Positions 22,301-32,649 of a stretch of 64,000 bases of DNA are shown here, in pieces. The position numbers and the translations under genes are program-made. Position 1 is the stretch's first letter; the number at the start of each line of letters is the position of its first letter. This DNA is from Dipteris shenzhenensis (taxonomy: Eukaryota; Polypodiophyta; Polypodiopsida; Gleicheniales). Where the stretch lies: the NCBI GenBank assembly GCA_047967505.1, contig CM106538.1; one strand, given 5' to 3'. The notes under the pieces were generated by a model. That model ran no database searches, was not told the origin of the DNA, and saw only the letters and a program-made list of their open reading frames with translations.

Positions 22301-25300
22301 ACTAGAGTAAAAATAGTATTTAATACTCGATTGACCATGCAAAGGATATCTGATGGGCACAATACTTTGCACACACTTTCAACTAGGTGGAATTGACTTA
22401 CATGCAAAGTGGCATTCCCATCGCATAAGTGCTTGATCGGATAACACACCTAGGAGTGTGTTTCTTTACGGATGTGCATGGCACTAAGGCAAAAATGGTA
22501 TTTACTGCTCGATCGACCATGCAAAGCATATCCGATGGGCATAATACTTTTCTCATACCTCAACCTAGGTGGTATTAAAATGTTGTCAAAGAGGCACACC
22601 CATCCGATAAGTACTTGGTTAGATAACATACCTAAGGGCGTGTTTTTTTGCGGATGTGCATACCACTAGGAAAAAAACGGTGTATAATGTGTGATCAACC
22701 ATGCAAATCATATCCGATGGTGACAATACTTTGCACACACCTCAACCTAGTGGAAACGGACTTGAATGCAAATTGGATCCCTTATCCGATAAGTACTAGT
22801 TTGAATAACACATCTAGGACTGCGTTTTTTTACGAATGTGCATGACACTAAGATAAAAACGGTGTTTTATGCTTGATCGACAATGCAAAGCATATCCGAT
22901 GGGCACAATACTTTGCATACACCTTCAACTAGGTGGAATCGACTTACATGCAAAGTGGCACGCCCATCCCATAAGTTCTTGATCGGATAACATACCTAGA
23001 AGCGTGTTTTTTGACGGATGTGCATGACACTAGAGCAAAAATAGTATTTAATGCTCGATCGACCATGCAAAGCATATCCGATGGGCACAAAACTTTTCGT
23101 ACGCCTCAACCTAGGTGGTATTGAAATGTTCGCAATGAGGCACACCCATCCGATAAGTAATTGGTTAGATAATACACCTAGTAGCGTGTTTTTTTACGGA
23201 TGTGCATGGCACTAAGGAAAAAATGGTATTTAATGCTCGATCCACCATGCAAAGCATATCCGATGGGCACGATACTTTGCACACACCTTCAACTAGGTGG
23301 AATAGACTTATATGCAAAGCGGCACGCGCATCCTATAAGTGCTTGATTGGATTACATACCTAGCAACGTGTTTTTTGACGGATGTGCATGACACTAGAGC
23401 AAAAATAGAATTTAATGCTCGATAGACCATGCAAAGGATATCCGATGGGCACAAAACTTTTCGTACGCCTCAACCTAGGTGGTATTGAAATGTTCTCAAT
23501 GAGGCACACCCATCCGATAAGTACTTGGTCAGATAACACACCTAATGGCGTGTTTTTTTGCGAATGTGCATGTCATTAGGAAAAAAATGATGTATAATGC
23601 ATGATCGACCATGCAAATCATATCCGATGGTGACAATACTTTGCACGCACCTCAATGTAGTTAAAACGGACTTGCGTGCAAAGTGGAGCCCCCATCTGAT
23701 AAGTACTTATTTGAATAACACACCTATGGCCGTGTTTTTATATGGTTGTGCATGACACTAAGGCAAAAACGGTGTGTTATGCTTGATCGACAATGCAAAG
23801 CATATCCGATGAATACAATACTTTGCACACACCTTCAACTAGGTGTAATTGACTTACATGCAAAGTGGCACGCCCATCGCATAAGTGCTTGATCTGCTTG
23901 ATCAGATAACACACCTAGCAGCGTGTTTTTTTACGGATGTGCATGGCACTAAGGCAAAAATGGTATTTAATGCTCGACCGACCATGCAAAGCATATCCGA
24001 TGGGCACGATACTTTGCACACACCTTTAAACTTGTGGAATAGACTTACATGCAAAGTGGCACGCCCATCCCATAAGTGCTTGATCAGATAACATACCTAG
24101 CAGCATGTTTTTTGACGGATGTGCATGACACTAGAGTAAAAAAAGTATTTAATGCTCGATCGACCATGCAAATGATATCCGATGGGCACAAAACTTTTTG
24201 TATGCCTCAACCTAGGTGGTATTGAAATGTTCTCAATGAGGCACACCCATCCGATAAGTACTTGGTCAAATAACACACCTAATGGCGTGTTTTTTTGCGG
24301 ATGTGCATATCATTAGGAAAAAAATGGTGTATAATGTGTGATCGACCATGCAAATCATATTCGATGGTGACAATACGTTGCATGCACCTCAATGTAGTTG
24401 AAACGAACTTGCGTGCAAAGTGGATCCCCCATCTGATAAGTACTTATTTGAATATCACACCTATGGCCGTATTTTTATATGGTTGTGCATGACACTAAGG
24501 CAGAAACGGTGTGTTATGCTCGATCGACAATACAAAGCATATCCGATGAACACAATACTTTGCACACACCTTCAACTAGGTGTAATTGACTTACATGCAA
24601 AGTGGCACGCCCATCGCATAAGTGCTTGATCAGATAACACACCTAGCAGCGTGTTTTTTTACGGATGTGCATGGCACTAAGGCAAAAATGGTATTTAATG
24701 CTCGATCAACCATGCAAATCATATCGGATGGGCACGATAATTTGCACACATCTTCAACTAGGTGTAATTGACTCACATGCAAAGTGGCATTCCCATCGCA
24801 TAAGTTCTTGATCGGATAACACACCTAGCAACGTGTTTTTTTACGAATGTGCATGGCACTAAGGCAAAAATGGTATTTAATGCTCGATCGACCATGCAAA
24901 GCATATCCGATGGGCATAATACTTTTCTTATACCTCAACCTAGGTGGTATTAAAATGTTGTCAAAGAGGTACACCCATCCGATAAGTACTTGGTCAGATA
25001 ACATACCTAAGGGCGTGTTTTTTTGCGGATGTGCATACCACTAGGGAAAAAACGGTGTATAATGCGTGATCGACCATGCAAATCATATCTGATGGTGACA
25101 ATACTTTGCACACACCTCAACCTAGTTGAAACAGACTTGCGTGCAAACTGGAGCCCCCATCCGATAAGTACTAGTCTGAATAACATATCTAGGACTGCGT
25201 TTTTTGACGAATGTGCATGACACTAAGACAAAAACGGTGTTTTATGCTTGATCGACAATGCAAAGCATATCCGATGGGCACAATACTTTGCACACACCTT

Positions 25301-26215
25301 CAACTAGGTAGAATCAACTTACATGCAAAGTGGCACGCCCATCCCATAAGTGCTTGATCATATAACATACCTAGCAGCGTGTTTTTTGACGGATGTGCAT
25401 GACACTAGAGTAAAAATAGTATTTGATGCTCGATTGACCATGCAAAGGATATCCAATGGGCACAAAACTTTTTTTACACCTCAACCTAGGTGGTATTGAA
25501 ATGTTCTCAATGAGGCACACCCATCCGATAAGTACTTGGTCAGATAACACACCTAATGGCGTGTTTTTGTGCGAATGTGCATATCATTAGGGAAAAAATG
25601 GTGTATAATGCGTGATCGACCATGCAAATCATATCCGATGGTGACAATACTTTGCACGCACCTCAATGTAGTTAAAACGGACTTGTGTGCAAAGTGGAGC
25701 CCCCATCTGATAAGTACTTATTTGAATAACACACCTATGGCCGTGTTTTTATATGGTTGTGCATGACAGTAAGGCAGAAATAGTGTGTTATGCTTGATCG
25801 ACAATGCAAAGCATATTGGATGGGCACAATACTTTGCACACACCTTCAACTAGGTGGAATTAACTTACATGCAAAGTGGCATTCCCATCGCATAAGTACT
25901 TGATCGGATAACACACCTAGCAGCGTGTTTTTTTTATGGATGTGCATGATAGGAGCAAAAATAGTATTTAATGCTCGATGGACCATGCAAAGCATATCCG
26001 ATGGGCACAACACTTTTTGTACACCTCAACTAGGTGGAATTGACTTACATGCAAAGTGGCACCCGCATCCCATTAGTGTTTGATTGGATAACGTACCTAG
26101 TAGGCTCATGTTTTTTTACGGATGTGCATGACACTAGAGCAAAAATAGTATTTAATGCTTGATTGACCATGCAAAGGATAACTTGGCATGTCCATCTGAT
26201 GAGTACTTGATCGGA
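14484..26215. repeat. About 181-bp satellite array, roughly 60 monomers
   Basis: Monomers are recognised by ATGCAAAGCATATCCGATGG, then ACTTTGCACACACCTTCAAC, then ACATGCAAAGTGG, CATAAGTGCTTGATC, AACACACCTAGCAGCGTG and a T run. Repeated landmarks are spaced at multiples of 180-183 bp. At least four monomer types differ in the block after CACACCTA (GCAGCGTG, AGGGCGTG, TGGCCGTG, ATGGCGTG) and recur in similar orders, so there is higher-order structure. Each monomer has a short inverted repeat CCGAT..ATCGG around the AAGTGCTTG step. The many 60-65-aa ORFs here are satellite translations. The array lies between the two divergent gene sets of the transposon. Confidence 0.95.
16315..18560. repeat. 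2.25-kb segment, copy 2 of a recent tandem duplication
   Basis: A near-identical direct copy of 14069-16314; the leader (16315-16730) interrupts the satellite array. Differences are scattered single substitutions. After 18560 the array resumes with ordinary monomers. Confidence 0.93.
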
Positions 26216-26347
26216 TAACTTCTCCCACTAATAAATTAAGTACTAATTAAAAATTATAATAAATAAGTAGATTATTAAAAAGAGACTAATATTTATGTAA
26301 TTGTTGCCACTGCAGCTTGCTTGCGAAGAAGGACTCTCACAAAGGAG
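26216..26347 (+). promoter_or_regulatory. 5' flank of the transposase gene with probable splice acceptor
   Basis: AT-rich, non-satellite sequence between the array and the transposase start. TTGTTGCCACTGCAG, ending near 26314, looks like a pyrimidine-rich intron end with CAG acceptor, so an upstream non-coding exon, possibly within or beyond the satellite, is plausible. The reading frame is open from 26321 but the first ATG is at 26348. Confidence 0.4.
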
Positions 26348-29300
26348 ATGGCTATAGATTTTGTTCCAGGGATGGATGTGATTTTATGTAGCAAAAGAGA
26401 AGTAGTTGCATTTGCTACAATCCATGATAGTGATCCCAATTCACTTTGCCACTTTCGAAGACTTGGCGAAGATAAGGTAGCAGTTACTGTATCAAAGATT
26501 CTTAGCGCACATGTTGAGCTAAAGTATAAATGTGGAGATATGGAAACACTTGGAGATGTTATGCCCTACAATACATCCAACAAATCATTTATAGCATGGG
26601 ACAAAGTTGAGACTTATGCAACAGACATTATCAAGAATACAAAGTGCACCACCTTGGATTTTACTATAGGGGACATTTTACAAATGAGATCATTTGCAAA
26701 TAAGATTGTAGCAGAAGGTGAAGTATTGGGATTTGAACAAGTGGAGCAATGGTCATTTGCGCAGATGAGGATTCTAAAAGTCACTGATGATGGTATGGTT
26801 GATAACATAACATCCTTATGTGATCCCTACTATGAGGTAGGCAAGAATATGAGATGGAGCATGCAATTTTTAAACATGAGAAAGAGGCACGTGGTTTTCA
26901 ATGATAAAGACAACGCATACTACAATATCAAAGGACCTAAAAAGCGTGCCCATGTGCCAGGCTCTATCACTTCAAATGTGGATGATTTCAATATACTCAA
27001 TTATAGAAGTGACATGTTATCTGGAGTGGATGAGTTCATTGGTTCCAAGAAACAAAATGATTTTAGAAGCGAAGCCTTATCTGGGGTGGATGAATTCTTG
27101 CACAGTGAGAAGGGCAAAGGTTTCAATAGCGATGTCTTGTCAAGTGTGGATGAGTTCATGCATATTAACAAACCTGGTGTCAATCAAGGTTGTGGATTTG
27201 TGAAAGCCATGCAAGATGTCCCAATGAGTGATGTTCTCTCAGGAGTGGAAGAGTTTCAAGGTTCTCAATACTCTCGTAGAATATTGAATTCATTGAATGG
27301 TCCTAAGAGTATGTTAAAAATGAGGATGAGATCAACAGAGGATTATTCAGTATTTAACTTTGATTGTGATATGAACAAGGATGCAACGACCAATCATGGA
27401 TGCTTGGTTACAAACAAATGTGAGGAGAAGAAGTGCATAAATACAGATAACAATGTGTACGAGGAACGAAAACGGTCATACATATGCATGAAGAGAAAGA
27501 GAATCCAGGCAGATCCACAAAAGCAACCAAAGAGGAAGAGAGTAATGAAGGAGGAGAACATGTTAAATGCATTGGGATATCTATGTTGCAAGCGAAGATG
27601 TATGCGCTTCATTGATCTTGCAGACATCAGGGAATGTAGAGGACACGTGTGGCAAAGAAGGGGAAGCGAAAGAAATGAATACCTTCTCACAAGTCTCTCT
27701 TGCTTTCTTCAGAATGGCAATAAAAGGCTAAGTTCAAGACAAAAGGTAAAACCTCTCGTAAATGGAAAAAGGATTTGCAATAAGGCATATCGCAATATTA
27801 CTAGATTATCCCATGGTACATATTGGGATTTAGTCACCAAGGCAAAGGGCGGCAACAAATTTAGCATTCACGGTAATAGAGGAAGGTCCAAATCAAGAAT
27901 CTCAACTGTCAGGGCAGCAACAATTTTACAAGACTTCATACATGAAAATGCTTTGCCTCAACCCCATATATCTACCAAACTCCCTAACGGTGACGCGATC
28001 ACTGAAATGCACCTTCCAATGGGCTTGACAAAGCTCGAAGTATTTGACTCTATTGCAGAAAAGCAAAGGCAAAGAGGGGATGCTGTAGCTTCTTCTCATA
28101 CTTTGTATACTCTTTGGAAGAAGAACTTTGGATATGTTAAAATCCCAAGGAGGCAAAAAATGTCAAAGTGCAATGTCTGTGATGATTTAAAGCGAGCGAT
28201 TGAGAGTGCAACATGTCCAAATCAAAGGGAATTATACAAAAAAAACCGAAAATCTCATCATGACCTTATTCGACATTCCAGACAAAAATATGCATTTTGG
28301 AAGGAGCAAGCTATTTCGCATCCTGATGACTACATGTGTCTTATTGTAGATGGCATGGATCAGAATACAACAACATTGCCTCATTTTGTTGCCACTCCAC
28401 CTAAATTACAAGGAAAGCACTTTCTAAAGACACATCTATGTGGAGTGTTAGTGCATGGAATTAAGTTCTTTGCAGATATATGGATTGATTCCTTGCATCT
28501 ACATGATAGCAATCAAGTTGTAACATCTATTATGAAGGCAATTCGCAATGTACATGCAGAAAAAGGTCGCCTGCCACCGACTTTGAGAATACAAGCTGAT
28601 AATTGCTGGCGAGAAAATAAGAATGTACTTATGTTTGCCTTCTGCTCCATGCTAGTTGCTCATCGAATCTTCAATGAGGTCGAATGTGGATTTTTGTATG
28701 TTGGGCATACACATGAGGATATCGATCAGGTTTTTAGCATAGTCTCAAGGGAGCTTAAATGCAAGGATGTGGAGACAATAGATGACTTGGTAAGAAGATG
28801 TGGCAGGCAAGTTGGTGGTCGTAAGGAAAGTACAGTATGTGAGAGGCTCGAAAGAATGTATGATTGGAAGAGCTTCATTCTACCTTTCATACAAACGGGT
28901 GGTGATGCATTGACAGGTCATACCAATCCACACTACTTTCATTTTTTTTTTAAAGATGAAAAACCCGTAATGCAATGGCAACAGTATTCTCATGATACAA
29001 AATGGGAACCTGAAGAACCTTACAGTCTCTTAACTTCAATTCCCAGCAAGGAAAGGTATCCAACATGGGCTCCTATACAAGAATTTAATGAGAGGTCTAA
29101 TTGTGAAATAGATGGATTAAAAGCATTTATTACATACAAAGAGGAAATGCTCCAGAGATATCCTGATTCGAAGCCTGCTTGGAGAGAACACACTACCACT
29201 GTAATTAACAAGACACGAAATTTAATAAAGGACCTTGAGAGAATGCGAGGCTCAAAGGATGTCAAGGAAGAATGCAATATGTTTTGGCCAAATGTTCATA

Positions 29301-29818
29301 ATGATTTGCGCCCAGCTCCAGTCTTTGAAAATGATTTTGTATCATTACTCCCACGTCCATATTGTGGACCGAAGAAGAGAGAGTTTATGCCACAAGTAGA
29401 TATAGAGGTTGATTGTTTTGTTGTGGTTCGGCCATCGGATGATGAATATGAGAATGTGAAGTTTTGGGTTGCAAAAGTAGTTGATGTGCAAAGAGATGAC
29501 CAAGGGAGAGCTACAACATTTACAGTGGTATGGTATGAGCCAAAGGACAGGAAGGAGAATATGGATAACAACACATTATATACTAATTGTATAATGAAGG
29601 AGTGGGTCCCAAATGATGAAGCAGTCTCTCAAGTTTCGACAGAGACAATCATAGTGTCTTGGCATTCAAGGGCAAAGAAATCAAAGAAGCACATGGGATA
29701 TGAGGTAGAAGGAAAAATAAAAATACCACAGCAAACTATTTTGCATATACACGAATTTTTAAGGATGCTCGCCATGGAGGAAGTAGAAGGAGATAGCGCA
29801 AATGAAGAATGTCCATGA
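26348..29818 (+). CDS. DUF7869-type RNase H-like transposase with DUF8039-like N-terminal domain
   Basis: A complete 1156-aa ORF from ATG 26348 (numbering here from 26321, nine residues more). Residues about 12-100 follow the DUF8039 pattern of plant transposon proteins (VVAFATIHDSDP .. LGEDKVAVTV .. TLGDVMPYNT .. FIAWDKV). Residues 229-312 contain four copies of a short LSGVDEF-like motif. Basic, nuclear-signal-like stretches lie at 382-410. KCNVCDDL with a later Cys (617, 620, 632) may bind zinc. The presumed catalytic core is LIVDGMDQ (Asp677, Asp680), IQADNCWREN (Asp760) and VGHTHEDIDQ (796-803), the signature of DUF7869, which I take to be a DDE/D-like nuclease fold. Residues 1025-1145 (FWVAKVVDV .. 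VVWYEP) resemble an SH3/BAH-like reader. It is the only long plus-strand gene in the transposon, so it is the candidate transposase. No stops or frameshifts were seen. Catalysis is inferred, not shown. Confidence 0.85.
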   Translation: MAIDFVPGMDVILCSKREVVAFATIHDSDPNSLCHFRRLGEDKVAVTVSKILSAHVELKYKCGDMETLGDVMPYNTSNKSFIAWDKVETYATDIIKNTKCTTLDFTIGDILQMRSFANKIVAEGEVLGFEQVEQWSFAQMRILKVTDDGMVDNITSLCDPYYEVGKNMRWSMQFLNMRKRHVVFNDKDNAYYNIKGPKKRAHVPGSITSNVDDFNILNYRSDMLSGVDEFIGSKKQNDFRSEALSGVDEFLHSEKGKGFNSDVLSSVDEFMHINKPGVNQGCGFVKAMQDVPMSDVLSGVEEFQGSQYSRRILNSLNGPKSMLKMRMRSTEDYSVFNFDCDMNKDATTNHGCLVTNKCEEKKCINTDNNVYEERKRSYICMKRKRIQADPQKQPKRKRVMKEENMLNALGYLCCKRRCMRFIDLADIRECRGHVWQRRGSERNEYLLTSLSCFLQNGNKRLSSRQKVKPLVNGKRICNKAYRNITRLSHGTYWDLVTKAKGGNKFSIHGNRGRSKSRISTVRAATILQDFIHENALPQPHISTKLPNGDAITEMHLPMGLTKLEVFDSIAEKQRQRGDAVASSHTLYTLWKKNFGYVKIPRRQKMSKCNVCDDLKRAIESATCPNQRELYKKNRKSHHDLIRHSRQKYAFWKEQAISHPDDYMCLIVDGMDQNTTTLPHFVATPPKLQGKHFLKTHLCGVLVHGIKFFADIWIDSLHLHDSNQVVTSIMKAIRNVHAEKGRLPPTLRIQADNCWRENKNVLMFAFCSMLVAHRIFNEVECGFLYVGHTHEDIDQVFSIVSRELKCKDVETIDDLVRRCGRQVGGRKESTVCERLERMYDWKSFILPFIQTGGDALTGHTNPHYFHFFFKDEKPVMQWQQYSHDTKWEPEEPYSLLTSIPSKERYPTWAPIQEFNERSNCEIDGLKAFITYKEEMLQRYPDSKPAWREHTTTVINKTRNLIKDLERMRGSKDVKEECNMFWPNVHNDLRPAPVFENDFVSLLPRPYCGPKKREFMPQVDIEVDCFVVVRPSDDEYENVKFWVAKVVDVQRDDQGRATTFTVVWYEPKDRKENMDNNTLYTNCIMKEWVPNDEAVSQVSTETIIVSWHSRAKKSKKHMGYEVEGKIKIPQQTILHIHEFLRMLAMEEVEGDSANEECP

Positions 29819-29899
29819 TTAAAGCTTTGTATTGAAGTCCATTGATTCAGAAGGATTTTATTTGGGTACTAGGCAAGGAGCCAATCCAAGACAATTATA

Positions 29900-30500
29900 A
29901 TCAGAGTCATCACCTCGTATGTCAAATGAGAGTCAAAATATGCACTGGATGTCACCCAAGGGTCAAGGCTTGCCAAGACAATAGGGAGTTAATGCAGATG
30001 GCACCTGGCAAGGGACTATCACATTGAGCAATAAGACAATGGGGAGTCAATGCACCCAAGGGGCAAGGCTTGGCAAGATAACTTGTGGGAGTTAATGCAG
30101 ATGGCACCTGTATTTTGCACTGGATGTCACCCAAGGGTCAAGGCTTGGCAAGACAACAGGGAGTTAATGCAGATGGCACCTGGCAAGGGACTATTGCATT
30201 GAGCAATAAGACAATGGGGAGTCAATGCACCCAAGGGGCAAGGCTTGGCAAGACAAGCCTAGGTCAAATTATGCAGATGGCAACTGGCAAGGGACTGTCA
30301 TGACATTGAGCAATAAGACAATGGGGTGTCAAATTATGCAGATGGCACGAATTGAGGCTCTTTAAGAGCAACAATTTAAATTGTAAACATATGTTCAATC
30401 TAGCAATAAGACAATGGGGTGTCAAATTATGCAGATGGCACGAATTGAGGCTCTTTAAGAGCAACAATTTAAATTGTAAACATATGTTCAATCTATATCA
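29900..30500. repeat. Right subterminal tandem repeats
   Basis: Units of about 170 bp containing ACCCAAGGGTCAAGGCTTG, GTTAATGCAGATGGCACCTG and GAGCAATAAGACAATGGGG recur two to three times (29940-30300). A 93-bp unit starting GCAATAAGACAATGGGGTG follows, with two nearly exact copies at 30310 and 30403. Small ORFs here are by-products. Confidence 0.85.
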
Positions 30501-30720
30501 TTTTGGATATAAAGACTGTAGCTAAGAGCAACGTCTCTCAATGTAATCATATACATAAAGCTACAATTGCTATTATCCCTCCCTCTTTGGTCTTATGGCA
30601 TCATGTCTTCTTTCTATTTATTAAAAGTTTTGTTAAATTTTGTGCATATTGCCGAGTGACAATGTTATTTTCATGAAATATTTAAGTCTCCTTTCATGGA
30701 TTTATAAATTTATCACGTCA

Positions 30721-31080
30721 ACGAAAAACGTCAAGGAAAAATATTTAAAATAATTAAATTAACAAATAACTTAGATATAGCTAGAATTTCTAATATAGGA
30801 TTATTTCAAATTCTTGCATGTTGGTGTAAAAGTATAGATTGAAAAAACAATATTTGTATGTGAATATGATAGAGCCACAAAGTGAACTTTTGATTTGGGA
30901 AGGAAAAACGTCAAGGAAAAATATTCAAAATAATTAAATTAACAAATAACTTAGATATAGCTAGAATTTCTAATATAGGATTATTTCAAATTCTTGCATG
31001 TTGGTGCAAAAGTATAGATTGAAAAAATAATATTTTTATGTGAATATGACAGTGCCACAAAGTGAACTTTTGATTTGGGA
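30721..31080. repeat. 180-bp direct tandem duplication near right TIR
   Basis: Two copies start at 30721 and 30901, beginning CGAAAAACGTCAAGG / GGAAAAACGTCAAGG, and match almost base for base, including CTTAGATATAGCTAGAATTT. A shorter related piece (AAACTTTT..TTTGGGAAG) repeats to 31160, up to 30 bp from the TIR. Likely subterminal repeats of the transposon. Confidence 0.88.
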
Positions 31081-31185
31081 AGAAACTTTTTAGGAAGTAA
31101 AATTTTGATTTGGAAAGGATATTTTCATAAAGTAAAGTTTTCATTTGGGAAGGATTTTTGGGCTTCGTCCAAAAACAACACAAAA

Positions 31186-31212
31186 AGTCCAAAATTAATG
31201 AAATAGGTGTTT
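31186..31212 (-). repeat. Right terminal inverted repeat of giant transposon
   Basis: Exact reverse complement of 226-252; it ends ...AATGAAATAGGTGTTT on the plus strand. The next bases, CTATAGCT, resume the interrupted direct repeat seen whole at 35440 onward. Confidence 0.95.
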
Positions 31213-32178
31213 CTATAGCTCTGGTGTGTATGTTGGCAAAATTCGGCTTGCTGAGATCACATGGACTAACACTAGTATGTATTTATGATAGTATTTTTGG
31301 TTGAAAGTCATTTAATGATAGAATGAAGATATGGTGATGTTAAGTAGCCACATACTTTATGACCTCTATGCCCTCTGTGCAAGACAAAGGAGTATTTAAC
31401 AAATGACCCTCAATAACTATAAGATCCCAAAAGAAGGATCCTCAATGCTTTACTGAAAATCATCACCATCACTGTCTTTTTTCAGATAGTTGAGGTTTGA
31501 CAAGGATAACAACTGTGGCTTGGCTGTGAAGCTTATAGTCCCACAATGCATTATGTTCATGTACTGACATGCTATGCTTGTGGATGGATGCAGGTGCATC
31601 CGGCCACTTACCTTGACTTTTTGGTAAAAAGGGAAAGATGGTGAGATGATATATACAGGCAAATCTGACCATTTTACAATGGTCCTGAGTCTAGGAGCAC
31701 CTACCAATGAAGAACCCTTTGGGGTACCCCCAATGGCAACTTGACACATTTTAATGCCCATTGGGAGGTTCCATGAAGGCAGTACCTATCCAGATACCAA
31801 GCTGTCCACTGTGACATGGATTCTACACAAGAAAAACTATATTAATAGAGGATTTTGATCAATCCATATCTTGGATAGACTATGAGATTTATGGAATAGA
31901 CATTATCTGAATTTTGCTCTGTATTTATGGTTGATATATATATCTTTCCAGAATTTTTACTTTACAAAATTATTGGTGATGTTTGTCTAATGGAATTATA
32001 TATATGGCATCGTCCCTAGGTGTGGGATACACTACTCTAACGCATATGATGTAGGATGGAATGCAATAGGAGTATGGGAATGGCAATGCATGTAAAGTAA
32101 AGGGCACTTTTTACATGAAAACCAAGGATGTGTGGTAGGGAAGAAATTGAGTATACTGTTTTAGTAGGTAACACACAC
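31213..32178 (+). repeat. Left pseudo-LTR, part 2 (after the transposon insertion)
   Basis: Matches 35440-36410 along its length, including AAGAAGGATCCTCA, a segment with GGAGCACCTACCAATGAAGA and the end AGTAGGTAACACACAC. After that the two copies diverge. Confidence 0.9.
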
Positions 32179-32649
32179 CGTAACAAGTTCAGTGGGATGA
32201 CAAAGATCCTAACTTTATGGGTTTGTTTCTGTCTCCCCCAGGCACTTACTTGGTTCACGGACCTTGCCAGATTTGGGTATGAGGATCCACTACCAGCCCC
32301 TTCACAAGCATGCCAAGCAGTCATGATCATGTTACCCCAAAGAGTCCATGAGGCTATTATTGGCTTGGATTCACAAGAACTTAAAGAACACTCGAATTCG
32401 GGTATACTGATAATAATGCAATGACTAGAACCCAACATGGCCAAATTTATTAACAACATCTGGAACCATGTGGTAACATTGGACACTGCCATAATCTAGA
32501 ATGAACAGCTCCGTAATCCAATGGTAATGCAAATGGATGATACACTATATACCGTAATGCAAGCCTGGTATCAACTATTGGGCTTTGTTGTCGAGTAGGA
32601 AGAGGACAACCCCCACGTATTAACAAAACCCTTTGCAAATTTCACAAGA

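Larger units (their letters stand above)
226..31212. mobile_element. Giant (about 31 kb) TIR DNA transposon with DUF7869-type transposase and Ulp1-type gene
   Basis: The ends are perfect 27-bp inverted repeats (226-252 and 31186-31212) with tips AAACACC and GGTGTTT. The sequence left of 226 matches 35219-35441 and the sequence right of 31212 matches 35440 onward, so the uninterrupted repeat at 35219-36420 is the empty site. The 2 bp CT (224-225, 31213-31214, single at 35440-35441) is duplicated; a 4-bp TTCT reading is possible if the tips are set two bases in. Genes read outward: transposase at right (+), Ulp1-type gene and a small ORF at left (-). The centre is satellite and low-complexity DNA. 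A 2-bp (or 4-bp) duplication and AAACACC tips do not match hAT (8 bp), Mutator (about 9 bp), CACTA (3 bp, CACTA tip) or PIF (TTA). The superfamily is not assigned by me; a Ulp1 gene beside a transposase is known from plant MULE and CACTA elements and from fungal KDZ elements. Confidence 0.93.

Noticed and set aside
14233-25766. Dozens of similar 60-99-aa ORFs that look like a protein family
   Set aside because: They recur at satellite periodicity, in more than one frame and on both strands; they are shadows of the 181-bp monomer.
26196-26203. CTGATGAG resembling a hammerhead ribozyme core at the satellite edge
   Set aside because: The required GAAA and a third helix are not found at the right distance, and other monomers read CCGATAAG.
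26321-26347. Start of the transposase at 26321
   Set aside because: That codon is TTG and lies just after a probable splice acceptor; the ATG at 26348 is the better start.
29842-30491. Small ORFs after the transposase
   Set aside because: They consist of subterminal tandem repeat units repeating the same peptide.
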